Shown here: piece after piece, positions 34,805-45,558 of the stretch
How positions within the stretch are numbered: position 1 is the first letter of the stretch
How the letters are laid out: the number at the start of each line of letters is the position of its first letter
Assembly (NCBI GenBank): GCA_907164885.2
Contig: OU015493.1
Span: 124,133,570 to 124,197,569 of the forward strand
Source of the DNA: Dolomedes plantarius
Taxonomy: Eukaryota > Arthropoda > Arachnida > Araneae > Dolomedidae
Length of the DNA stretch: 64,000 nucleotides
Direction of reading: 5' to 3'
Notes under the pieces: model-generated
Database searches by the model: none
What the model saw: only the letters and a program-made list of their open reading frames with translations
What the model was told of the DNA's origin: nothing
Translations under genes and position numbers: made by a program

Positions 34805-35003
34805 AGTAGGTAAGCTTTAAGAATTATTCGCAATAGAAATCTGATAGTGAATACCCCCAAGTTTACTACATTCATGTAAAAAGTTAATAATGATTAATTA
34901 CCTACATAGCCAAAAACATTAAAGTCTATTTTCTTGTGTTTAAAGAATGCCGAAATGTGGGAGAGGTTAGAAATTCAAAGAAGAGCGCCTGCAACGAGAC
35001 TCT

Positions 35004-35592
35004 AAAGCTACCTCCATTATCAACGCGCATTTTATAGTCAATATCTTCGTTCCTGTTAGGTTTACGACAAAAATGTATAAAATCGTTTTTGTACATAATT
35101 TAATGTTTTTTTAATTTTTGAAATAAACTTTTTCTACGTAAAGTTAATATTTCCCTAGTTATTTGAAAAAATACAAAAACCTTCCCATTTAGTGTAAAAC
35201 TAATTTGGCTAATTATGGTAAGCACATGCGCTGGTATTTCCCCCCACCGCGATGGGAAACCGGGCTTACGCGTCCCAGGTGTGATAGTGCGCTCTTTTCA
35301 AAGTCAATTATCTTTGTTCCTGTTAGACATATAAAAAAATGTTATGAAGGATTTTTGTTCATAATTTAATGCTCTTTAATTTTTGTATTTAATTATTTTT
35401 TATAAAATCAATATTTTTAAAGTTATTTCCAAAAAACCAAAAAAGTGTACACATTTTCCAAGATGGCAGCGAAAGCTCAAGTCTGATCGGTGGGGACTTT
35501 TAGTATGTTCATTAGCATGCCTAAACAAACATCTCCACCAATTTTCAAAACTTTCATATTTTTTTTAGCCATAAAACCTATTTTGACTGGGC
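35004..35592 (-). repeat. Right long terminal inverted repeat
   Basis: Inverted partner of 31439-32035. Confidence 0.92.
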
Positions 35593-35594
35593 TA

Positions 35595-36105
35595 TACATC
35601 AGTAAAGTTACATGATATTATCATTTAGGGAATAATACTTCATACAATAAGCATTCTGTTTCTTATATTTAAGCACATTTTGTTACATATAGATAAATTA
35701 TATGATGAGTATAAAATACTCTTTCTATTCTCTTTTTTTTGTTAATATTTTTAACTTTATTTCATCCTTTTTAATTTACTGTACTTTGCTGCCGAACTTT
35801 ATACAAGTGTATTTAATTTCACTCATGAAATTTCTTTACGTACCACCGTATGCGTCATTTGTGAAATTTAGAATCTGACCAATGACGTTTTTGCACACCT
35901 CATCCATGAGCCCGATACGAAAATCCTGTCTACATTACTTAGATGCTCAAAGTTATCTACAAATACGGCAGCAAACTGTACCCGAACTGAATGGCTCGAA
36001 ACAATCAAAAAGGAAGACATGTTTAAAGAGCTTAGCGTAGAGCCGCAATTCTCAACCTTTTAAGTCTCATGACACAGAAGAATTAGTTAACGTAAGAACA
36101 AATAC
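35595..36105. other. No gene; hAT-like scrap
   Basis: GCAATTCTCAACCTTTTAAG at 36041 resembles an inward-facing hAT terminus. No partner was found. Confidence 0.4.
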
Positions 36106-36112
36106 GGTCTGT

Positions 36113-36281
36113 TCACGCTGATTATGGAATGTTACGTAGTGTCAGCTTTAAAAATTTTAACCAATTACAGACCTCAAATTCTTGACTACGTGATACGTCA
36201 AACCAATCATATGTCAAGCCAACAATCTTGGAGTCAGCGGAGTAACGAAACGTAACGATCCGAATTCACTTTCAACAGGCC
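36113..36281. mobile_element. Worn MITE, GGCCTGTTCAC family
   Basis: The left end GGTCTGTTCACGCTGATTAT and right end ACTTTCAACAGGCCC are diverged inverted repeats of about 30 bp related to 3601 and 14793. The middle has ACCAATTACAGACCTCAAA. Old copy with no clear target duplication. Confidence 0.6.
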
Positions 36282-37129
36282 CATATTCTTCGAGCTTCGC
36301 TAATCTCATCATTTACTATGACTTTTTCAACGTAAAAAAGATTTCTTCTGAAACGACAGTGTAACCAGTTTCTGTTCATTCTGTCGTTGATACATGTAAA
36401 GAAAATAGTCCTAAACTCAAAGTTATGCATATTTTCCGCCCTAGAATTTCCAAAACTTTCTTGTAGATTCATCAATAATCAATCATCCTGCTATTCATCA
36501 AATTCTTTTCTATTACTAGTCTTAAGATTTACCTTATGAAAGCTTTCACAGAACTACGAAGTTAAACATCCCATTTCCATTAGACATCCTTCACATTTTA
36601 ATAGTTTAGTGTGCCGTAATTAATAATTTATAGCTCAGTCAATTGAATGGAGTACTTATTTAAATTAACGCATGGAATGGAAGTGTTTGAATAATGTGTA
36701 ATGTTGCCGATATTAAAGGAGTTCTACATCCATTGTTTTGAAAAGGCATGAAAACTTTTGAAACTCACTTGAACCTTACTAAAGAAGTTCAAAGGTTTTC
36801 ATGCATAATTTATAGCATATTTTGAAATAAATTCTAAACACTAACTAAAGAAATAAAACATTAATAAAATGTAATATTTTATAATTGAAATTCTCGAATT
36901 ATAATGTAATAAATTTTAATTTGCCTCTTGACCTAGTGAATTTGTTACACAGTCAAATAACTATTAATTTTTAAACATATTTAATTAGATTCCCCCACGA
37001 TATCAAGTAATGCATGCCACTATAAGTCAAACTAAGTGTTCTATAAATCCAAATTTCTTCCTCACGTATATTAAGTATATTATTTTCAAAACAATCTGCA
37101 ATTAAATTATCCTTCAAAATTTTATGTAA

Positions 37130-37168
<39 letters not shown>

Positions 37169-37365
37169 TATATATTAAATTTTTACTGAATTATTACTGA
37201 ACTTTACACTGCAGTAAAAAAAGAATTTAGATCCCAATTTATATATAAGAGAAGGAACCAGCATTATTTTTCACCCCAAAACGGCATGCACTTGTCTTGA
37301 CAACATCCGTCCATTAACATCGCGACACTTTTTGGCTATTTAATTACGGGAACCTCATATAGTTT
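36282..37365. other. No recognisable gene; (TA)n run
   Basis: AT-rich. A (TA)n tract occupies about 37131-37164. Confidence 0.45.
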
Positions 37366-37553
37366 TGGTTTGGTTTAGTTTGGAGCACTACGGTTAACTT
37401 TTGCTACAAGAGGGATAAATAGACCTGGAACTACTGCTTAAAGCCGATTATGAACGGAATAGGACTACAATCATCCATGCCAACAATGGGGTTCAAACCC
37501 ACTGACTCTGGTACCGAATGCCAGTGTCTTAGACATTCGGCCATCGCCCCGCG
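37366..37553 (-). mobile_element. tRNA-derived SINE, copy 1
   Basis: Read on the minus strand, a tRNA-like head opens with GGGCGATGGCCGAATGTC, containing an A-box-like motif, and has a B box GGGTTTGAACCCC (37488-37500). A body without tRNA similarity follows (ATCGGCTTTAAGCAGTAG, then CTTGTAGCAAAA). The same order occurs at 59497-59685. RNA polymerase III would transcribe such an element and an LTR-less retrotransposon would copy it. Confidence 0.85.
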
Positions 37554-37566
37554 AACATCATATGCC

Positions 37567-37834
37567 GCATTTACACATTCGCGATCGCGTCACCCGTGAG
37601 ACATAAGTCATGTTCCTGCATCGACGTGAGTGAACGTTCTCACATTCCCGCCTATTGCTGTGTACAAAACTTCCCGTCGTAACGGCGCCATTCGCCCCTT
37701 TGACTCGTGCCAGTAAACCGCTCCCGAAGCGAGCGCCACGATTGGCGAGGAGAAACGGCGAGAACATCGTTTACACTTTCGCCCCCCCCCCCCCCGCGCG
37801 ATTCGACTCGCCGCTATCGCGACTGTGTAAATGC
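37567..37834. mobile_element. MITE with GCATTTACACA ends
   Basis: The left end GCATTTACACATTCGCGATC matches the reverse complement of the right end (GCATTTACACAGTCGCGAT). The interior is GC-rich with a C run (37783-37796) and no gene; the open frames on both strands here are translations of the MITE. No target duplication is certain. Confidence 0.78.
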
Positions 37835-38639
37835 AGTGATAGAAGAAACCAACATTGTTCTCCATGAGGGGGCAATATGGTAACTCCCATGCGTAAGTCA
37901 GAATTAATATATATCAACATAGTCTTGAATTTTTTAGGGGAAAATAACCAATAATGTATAGCGCTCGCACTAAGATTGCGTTCACAGATCTTCCAACTGT
38001 TTGGTGGTGATTATAGATATAGCCTGATCATAAAAAAAAATAAATTAATTTTCTTTTACTTATTGGCTGAAAACGGGTAGAACGCATGTAGTTATGTAAT
38101 GAGAGCTGTTGAAGATGAACAGATTTTGATTTAATCTCGGGTTTTAGGACAGTTGAAAATGGACATATGTGTTTTAATTAAGGGTTTTAGATGAACAGTT
38201 GTTTGGTGGTAATTATTGATATAGCATCATCATAGAAAAATTAAATAACTTTTTTTTTTAACTTATTGGTTAAAAAATGCAAAATGTGTCATTATAATGT
38301 GATGAGCACTGTTGAAGATGGACGGATTTAGGTTTAATTTTATTCGTACATATCACGAAGAATTTCGTTATATTCCTTTTAGGTTACTAAATTAACTTTA
38401 AATCTTAGTTAAATTAATTAAATACCTCAATTTGCTAGTTTTCCTAATAGTCACTTGCTTAATTTAACTTTGTATAAGTGTTTGAAAATATCACAGTTTA
38501 ATTTTTGCTGGTCCTCCCAAAGTGTGGGAATCTCGCTGGTTATCTCTAAGCTTAAGCTATTTTTGTTATCTGGGAACATTCTTTACAATCGCCACATCTG
38601 GGAAAATAGCCCATTAAAATCAGTCCTTTTCGTTTGAAA
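37835..38639. other. No gene; weak internal repeat
   Basis: Two related stretches near 37990-38120 and 38195-38330 share TGTTTGGTGGT.ATTAT and GAGC.GTTGAAGATG, so an old duplication of about 200 bp is likely. No coding signal. Confidence 0.5.
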
Positions 38640-39330
38640 ATGCCCTGTGGATCTTTAGAATTGGATTCTTTTTATGTATCGGCTAAGTTTCTAAAGAGCG
38701 GATATTTAGACTTCCGGCAGTACGCTTAAATTGCACTGTTATTGCTATTTAAAGCCGCCGTTAATTTAAAGCCGTTCATTAATTTAAATTTGCCGATCGA
38801 CTGTCACCTTGTTAAATCACCGACAGCCTGTATCCATCTGTTAAAAAGCTTCCGGGCACTTGCTAGCCGTGGGAATCTGGCCACGTGGGTAAGAGAAGAC
38901 GCTTGCTAGTTCTCCCCTTCTCTCTCCCAATTAAAAATTGCGCCTCCTAAGTAACTTGAAAGCTTGACCAATAGGGTGTTTGCACCATTCGCGCTCTTCG
39001 CTGTTGACGTTTGCCTTGTTCCGTTTTTGGCGATAAATCGCTCTACCCTGTTCTACCGGATGTTCGTACGGTAAGAGCAAAAACTGTCCGCCGATCCTGA
39101 ACGCTGTCTCTCAGCTACTTTTCCCTACGTTTGTGTGGCTTGGAGATTTTTCTAGTGTTCCTGTAACCCCTCTCTCCTGCTTCCTCGGTGGAAAAAATAT
39201 ACAGTTAGGCATATTTTTCGCCTGAGAGTAGGATCTCTTAAAAACTGGCTTTAAAAAGCTCCCGGGCAGACTTGGCTTTGCCATTTTCTGTCTTGGGAAG
39301 CTATGGGTAATAAATTTGTGTTAGCTCATC
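38640..39330. other. Less AT-rich block of unknown origin
   Basis: The base composition rises well above its flanks. Two related sub-blocks open with AAAAAGCTTCCGGGC (38844) and AAAAAGCTCCCGGGC (39256). There is no long open frame, no polymerase motif and no clear terminus. It could be a transposon 5' region, an LTR or part of a host promoter. Confidence 0.4.
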
Positions 39331-41088
39331 TCGATGTTTGAATTTTAGACCTGAACGGTCATTTTTTGATTAGAAGCTAATGTAAGCTTCGAGCTATTTT
39401 TGTGAATTTATATATGATAATCCAGACAGGAAAATAAATATTTTTTTTAATTTGAAATGCTTTGATAAATCTTTCGTGTACCAACTTGTACTATAATATC
39501 AGCTGTTGACGTGCTAGTCTGAACTTAGGTTATCGCCACATACGCTATATACTTCCATCTTTTACGACACCGCCCGAACTGAGTAATATTTAGGGAATTC
39601 TTCAAGATTTCATCATTGCTGACAATCCTTTGCCTGGAGGTCTTCATATTCTGCTGATAGTTTAAGAATCAACTCTCCCTGAAAATTCTTCATTTTTGGT
39701 GCTGTAACAACTTGCTGCTGATATTCTATCCAGAATTCCGGTGTGTTTTTTAATGTCCTGCCGATGATGTGCTTCTCCGGACTGACGCCGTTCTACAACA
39801 TTTTTTTTCAGGTTTCTTGTAGCAAACTTTTGATGATACTCTTGTTTACAGACTTTCATCATCACAGTGAACTCTGATTAAAATTGCATCAATACACAGA
39901 ACTCTGTATCTTCATTGTGTAGACAATAGTTTCATCAGCACAGAACTATTTAATTATTTAGTGTTCATAAGAGCACTTCCAGATATTCCCAGCAACTTCT
40001 AGAGTACAGTACATTTATCTTACTTTCAGACAAATCGAGCTGATTTTTATACTCTCTCTCCCATTATATAAACAATGATCCTTCAAACGGAGAAGAAAAT
40101 AAAATACTTATACACTAGTATGCATGACTTTTTTAAAAAATATTTTAAGGTGATATACTACTTTTTGTGTGAAATTCCAACAAGCATAATAGGGTCAGTC
40201 ATGTTTTATCTTAAGATAATAACAGACAAAAAGCTAACTCATTAATTATTAAAAGCCTATTCGTGACGTATTTCTAAAATTCCAATCTAGATAACTGCTA
40301 TATAAAGCAGCCGAAAGAACACAGCAAGACTTTAGAGGACATTGACAAACTCCCCCTTTACTTAGCCATCAATAAATCCATCAAAAATTCCTTTCAAACA
40401 GAAACTCATCCATCAAAACTCCTCTATCATTTCAAAAACATTTCTCGGGCCATCAATAACTAATTTATCATCACTTCCTACCCAGTCACTTTCCCTGTCT
40501 CACAATCAAATACGTTTTCAGGATAGGGAAATTCTGAAATGGTTACGGTATTCATAAATATTGATACAATATACTCGTAGGAGCTAGATATTCCAACAAT
40601 TACTAATTATCGATTTGAAGGACACGATAGAATACTTCGCTTTATTTACCTGTGAAACGATGTCCGATCAATATTCAACTTAATCGATGATGGCCTTGTT
40701 TTGAGATCCGATATGCTTGACTGAAGCATGCATAATCTGTAACGTGAATGCTTTGGAATCGTTCAAAATTAAATTCGGATTTAATATTTTATTAAAGACG
40801 TGTTGTCATGGGATACTTATTATTTATCAAAATAGACCTCTATAAATTGAATAAGTATTATTACTCTTAAAAGCGAATGGTAAATTTCACTTATGACCAA
40901 AGACATCTCAACTTTCATTCAACACATACTTTTGAAGGATTTTTTCTCTCATCAAACTCAAAGAAATGTTTAACAATTACAAGTGAGTAAGTCGAAAGGT
41001 AGTTGAAGTTCGCTTTTTGGACCACTTAGGAGCTTACAAAGATTAGATTCATGATATCTTTTGTTCAGAGCACCTGTCATCATTTTAA
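39331..41088. other. No recognisable gene; one dispersed repeat
   Basis: 40366-40470 shares CATCCATCA, TTTCAAAAACAT and ATCAATAACTAATTTATCAT with 44385-44480. The minus-strand frame at 39662-39865 has no motif. Confidence 0.45.
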
Positions 41089-41797
41089 TCTATATATATA
41101 AAACAGTTCCGTAACTGATTGACTAACTGACAGATAACGCACAGACCAAACCGCTGGACCTAAAGGGTTGAAATTTTGCATGGCGATACTTCTTATAGTG
41201 TAGAGGTGCAGTAAGAAAGATTTTTGAAAAATTTTTCTGAGGTATTTTTAAATTAAATTTTAAGCTGTTTTTGTAAAATTTTTTAAAGTCTGCATTTAAA
41301 ATAATAATATGAGGGTTATAAAATTTATATCACGAGAAAGATCATAAAATGTCCTTTAAAATAAAATCTTTTTCGAATCTTTGCATCCATTTTCTGATTT
41401 TTGATGAATTTTTAAAGATTATTTTTTAGAATGTAATTTTTTAAATGTTGATTACTGGGTTTCTTTTCTTCTTGTGATATTTGAAATTAATTTTGCGTCA
41501 CGTGCATAACAACGAAATAAATTTCATTTTTTTTTCTTTCTAATGCGGCAGACGATTGAACATTATCAAAAAAAATATTAAAATATAGTAAAAGAAATGT
41601 TCCTGAAACTGTATTAACTGTACTATATTCTTTAGTTTATTCTATTAGATTTAATTTGAATATTTTCTTCTACATTATTTTGTCTATAAAATATCCGTTA
41701 CGATTTTTTTTATTTTATTTTTTTGCCTTAATTGCATACATTGACCTTTGTATTTAATTTGAATGTACTCCGTAGAGAAGCACGGGTATTCAGCTAG
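41089..41797 (+). mobile_element. Non-autonomous Helitron, copy 5, full length
   Basis: Starts TCTATATATATAAAACAG after A, ends CAGCTAG before T, and the 3' hairpin region has one change (gtagagaag). 709 bp, non-coding. Confidence 0.92.
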
Positions 41798-43174
41798 TAA
41801 TAGATACCATGAACCAACCACTTTTTATTTGATGAATAAGCATATTCATAAAAATAGTTTTCTCTCAGAGATGTTTACTGGTCATTATGTATCAACTCAC
41901 AAAAATTTAAAAGTTTAAAGTAAGTCCCTGCTTTAAATTGAAGATTTCTTAAAGAAAGGCGTGTAGTAATATGTATGTTCCTTTGTTTGAGAATGCTTTT
42001 GGTCAGCACACTGATTACCCTCTCTAAAAAAGCATTCCATGTTATAAAAGAAGATAAAATATTGTTGTGGAATCCATTCTAGTCAGACACGTCATTTTTG
42101 CAACGATAGGAATAACCAATGTATTTTACAATCATAGATACAGGTTTCACCCTTATCATGGGTCAGTCAGCAAGGCATTGTCGACATTTAAAGCTAGATT
42201 GGGGAAAAATCCTTATTTTGTAACTTATTTTCTTCTATTTAGTATACTTTTTGGATATGTTAAGAGCACTCAACTCCGTAATTAAATGTCTCAAATGATT
42301 AAAATGTCACGTTGGACTCTTATTCACTCATTGCCACAACCTCATTTAAAATGGTATATAAGAACTGTGACAAACCTTCGAAGAAAAGCGACATAAGAAA
42401 AGATCACGTCTAAATTTCAGACATTTTACCTATTTCGCAAAGCATATAGATTTATTATTTGCCCACAAAGATTCAAGATTATTAATGGATAAATGGATTC
42501 ACGTTTAGAATACAAGCCAATAAAAGCTAAATAATTAAAATCGATGTAAGAGTTGATATTAAAGTAGTCATTTTAATTAATATAATCTCCCTTTTTGCTC
42601 ATTTTATGGTGTGAAGAGGTAAATTATTTGAGTGAAATAAATTGCTTTTTCTGGTAAGTGATACATAAATATGAATTTTTGAGTTTTAAACTGTATTTAG
42701 GCGGTTTTTTATAACGGAATAGGTTTAAAGTTATAAATCTCGAATTATTGAACGTTTTATTTTCCGGTCCCGGACCTAAAGAATATTTTTAAAACCCATA
42801 ACATAACAATATTTCAATTCCACCAGTATTTCCGGCATAACAGATAGCATTAATCCTTCACTGACAAGATTACTTAACGGTTACAGGAAGTTACTGGTAT
42901 TGAGCCCTCTCCCGAGGCAATGGCTATCCTCGTCTATGAATAGTGCAAATAATTTTATTCTGTTTTTTTCTGTACTATTCCTAGACACAGCAACAACAAC
43001 TGGTGAAGAGCGGCATGTTGCTCCGTTAAAATATTATAATCACAGACATAATAATTAAAATCATTTCTTTTAGTTGAAAAAGGAATATGTATAAGCAAAA
43101 AAAACTAAACCATGTTTGTAAACACTACAGTCATTTGATCTTTTGAAAAGGAAAGACAAAACCTTTGTGCTCGA
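41798..43174. other. No recognisable gene
   Basis: AT-rich. The frame at 42067-42285 has no motif. Confidence 0.45.
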
Positions 43175-43420
43175 GGAACAAACAGGAAATCCAACGTAAA
43201 TGAAGCACAAATAGCAGTGAGGTGCAACTTTTCATACGGCCGTTTCGAAGCTGCAAAAGGAGTTTCATCAGTGCAAAGAACTTAGTGGCAGCTCAAAAAG
43301 CCGAAAACTAAGTCTTATACGGCCGTTTCGAAGCTCTTTTGCAGCTTCGAAACGGCCGTATGCAAAATTGCACCTTACTGCTATTTGTGCTTCATTTACG
43401 TTGGATTTCCTGTTTATTCC
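43175..43420. mobile_element. Foldback element with nested hairpin
   Basis: The outer arms (AAACAGGAAATCCAACG through GCACAAATAGCAGT) are inverted copies. The right half holds a second, tighter hairpin at about 43317-43362 built from ACGGCCGTTTCGAAGCT and its complement, and the left half carries the same word. It is probably a MITE that suffered an internal inverted duplication. Confidence 0.8.
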
Positions 43421-43650
43421 ATTTGATCTTTGTTGTAGTCACCATTCCTTCATTATTGAGTTGAGCAAGATGACAGGAATTTGGCTTATTTTGCTTCACT
43501 GCGCTTTACGATTGCGAAATTTTTAGCGGAAGTTTCCGCTTTCTGCAGGTGATGTTCTTGGATTATCTTTTCACGTCTTTCATTCTACACACGTATTGCA
43601 AGAGTGTGAAAATTTTAAATAAAGATTACAGTTTTCCATTTTTTAATACA

Positions 43651-44090
43651 CAGTAAAACCTCGTTTATCCGGACTATCTGGGACCATAGGCGATCCGGAT
43701 AATCGAAAATCCGGGTAATATGAGTAATAAGCAAAACAAAATCCTTAACTAAGCAGACGTACGGTTTATTACGATAAAAAAAACTATGTTTTGTAACAAA
43801 ATTACATAGTATTGTTTACAAGACATTAAAAAGTATAAAAATAACTTTTTACATCATCTCTTAACAAATATTTTTTAAGTCTAGTAAAGCTTTCTTAAAC
43901 TCAACAAAAAGAATTTTATTTCCATAATTTATTGTACAATCTATAAAAGAACTGTACATTGAATAAAACTAAAAGGCCAATATTTGGTGTACTTAAAATT
44001 ACGTTCTCGCTATCAAAGTTAAAAATTATCTAAATTGTCTACAAATCTGATCCGGATTATCCGGAGATTCGGATAAACGACGTTTTACTG
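43651..44090. mobile_element. pogo/Tigger-type MITE
   Basis: The left end CAGTAAAACCTCGTTTATCC and right end GGATAAACGACGTTTTACTG, with inner ATCCGGATAATC words, are the hallmark of pogo/Tigger-derived MITEs. TA follows the right end; the left flank is altered (TACA). Non-coding, 440 bp. Confidence 0.88.
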
Positions 44091-44092
44091 TA

Positions 44093-45167
44093 TTTTCATT
44101 CTGTGGTTCGGTTTACTCAAATTGTAGTTCTTGATTTATATTTTGGTAGTTTGGTAGTTCAAGTCATAAATAATTTCATTAAATTAGATAATATGCTTAT
44201 TTCCTTCTGAATCTTGCCTTAACAAGCAACCAAAACCTCTATTTTTTTTAAGCCTCGCTCTACCCGTCTCATTCTGTTTTTAGGCTAATAAATCAATTTC
44301 TTCTTCCGACATTATTGAATTGATCTCTTTTCAACATAGATTTCGAAAGATGCATAGCAACCTTTTTAGAGAGAGACCCATCCATCATAACCTCAATACC
44401 TTTTCAAAAACATATCTCCATCCATTAATAACTAGTTTATCATAATTTTGTTTCTCCCTAACATCGCACGATCCTTCAGATTTCACAAATAAAATATGTT
44501 ACTCAAGCAACGTAATTCACTGTCATCTTTGCATAAAGCATCAAATACATTAGAAGACACAAAAGAGAATGTGGGTGATCTTTTGACTATCATTAGAGAA
44601 TCGAAAATTTCGTGTATATTCCTAATTGAACTCGCGAGTGATATTAAATAGTATGATCAATATTCAGTTTTATTCCTGCCGGAGAATTGTCTATCGCTTT
44701 ATACACAAATTAGAAAAAAAAAATACAGCCCGTATTCTGATCAGTATAATATTACTCAAGCAGAGAATATGGCATTGTTAAATATTTGTTTAATGGTTCT
44801 CTAATCTTTTTTAAAATTTATTTAATAACTGCTTTGCGTTTGTTCAAATATTTGTTTCGGAACTAATTTCTGATTAATATTTTAGATTTATTAGCTTAAT
44901 TTTATATCCTCGACCAAATTTAACTTTTATAATAAATGTTTGCTCGTGCGCTTAATTTTCCCTTCATGTCTTCGAAACAAACAAGTATAGAGAAAATATT
45001 CTTTTAAGGTGAGATTTCAAACAAGAAATTCTAGTAAAATTCACATCAGACTGTCAGACTGTTGTTCTTTGTTAAACCTTAAAAGTGTTACAAACTGTTT
45101 TATTTATTTTTTTCATAGCAACTTCGATCTTCATCACACACCACATACTCACGCACACACATACATT
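44093..45167. other. No gene; dispersed repeat copy
   Basis: 44385-44480 is the partner of 40366-40470. The rest is AT-rich and featureless. Confidence 0.45.
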
Positions 45168-45233
45168 ATCTGACCAAAAGTATCCGGACGCCCAGTGGTA
45201 CAGACTCAGAGAATCCTTCGGCATATATTAGTA
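45168..45233 (-). mobile_element. Tc1-like element, outer end
   Basis: CTGACCAAAAGTATCCGGAC is a familiar Tc1-type terminal repeat. It probably belongs with the transposase C-terminus at 48679-48950; the two would be separated only by later insertions. Confidence 0.65.
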
Positions 45234-45420
45234 CAGTTGGTTCTCTGTTTAACGACGCTCTACTTAACGATGATCTCTATTTAAAGACGATATTTCCCAG
45301 TCCCGGCTCCTCCGACGTTATGGGAAATATTATCTCTTCACAAATTCTGTTTAAGGGCAATCTCTACTTAAGGACGATTTTTCATGGTCCCTTGAAAGTC
45401 GTTAAACAGAGAGCCAACTG
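45234..45420. mobile_element. pogo-like MITE, CAGTTGGYTCTCTG ends
   Basis: CAGTTGGTTCTCTGTTTAAC and GTTAAACAGAGAGCCAACTG are inverted ends flanked by TA (45232-45233 and 45421-45422). 187 bp, non-coding. Confidence 0.9.
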
Positions 45421-45422
45421 TA

Positions 45423-45558
45423 CTAGCTGAAAACCCGCACTTCGCTTTAGAGTACATTCAAATTAAATACAACGGTCAATGTAAGCAATTAATGCCAATA
45501 TATATATATATATATATAATAAATACGACTATCAATGTATAGAATTGATGTAAAATCT
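45423..45558 (-). mobile_element. Helitron copy 6, 3' part
   Basis: Starts at CTAG with the hairpin region (slightly altered) and runs to GAATTGATGTAAAA, where the second Helitron family interrupts it. It continues at about 48050-48677. Confidence 0.85.

Larger units (their letters stand above)
31439..35592 (+). mobile_element. Long-TIR DNA transposon, unclassified
   Basis: The element is 4,154 bp. Its ends CCCCAGTCAAAATAG and CTATTTTGACTGGGC are flanked by TA (31437-31438 and 35593-35594). The inverted repeats run about 597 bp at the left and 589 bp at the right, much longer than in Tc1, hAT or piggyBac elements. It carries one decayed gene on the plus strand and nothing else. The gene has candidate catalytic and zinc-binding motifs but does not match a transposase superfamily I can name. 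The TA target alone does not prove a Tc1/mariner relation. Confidence 0.9.
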
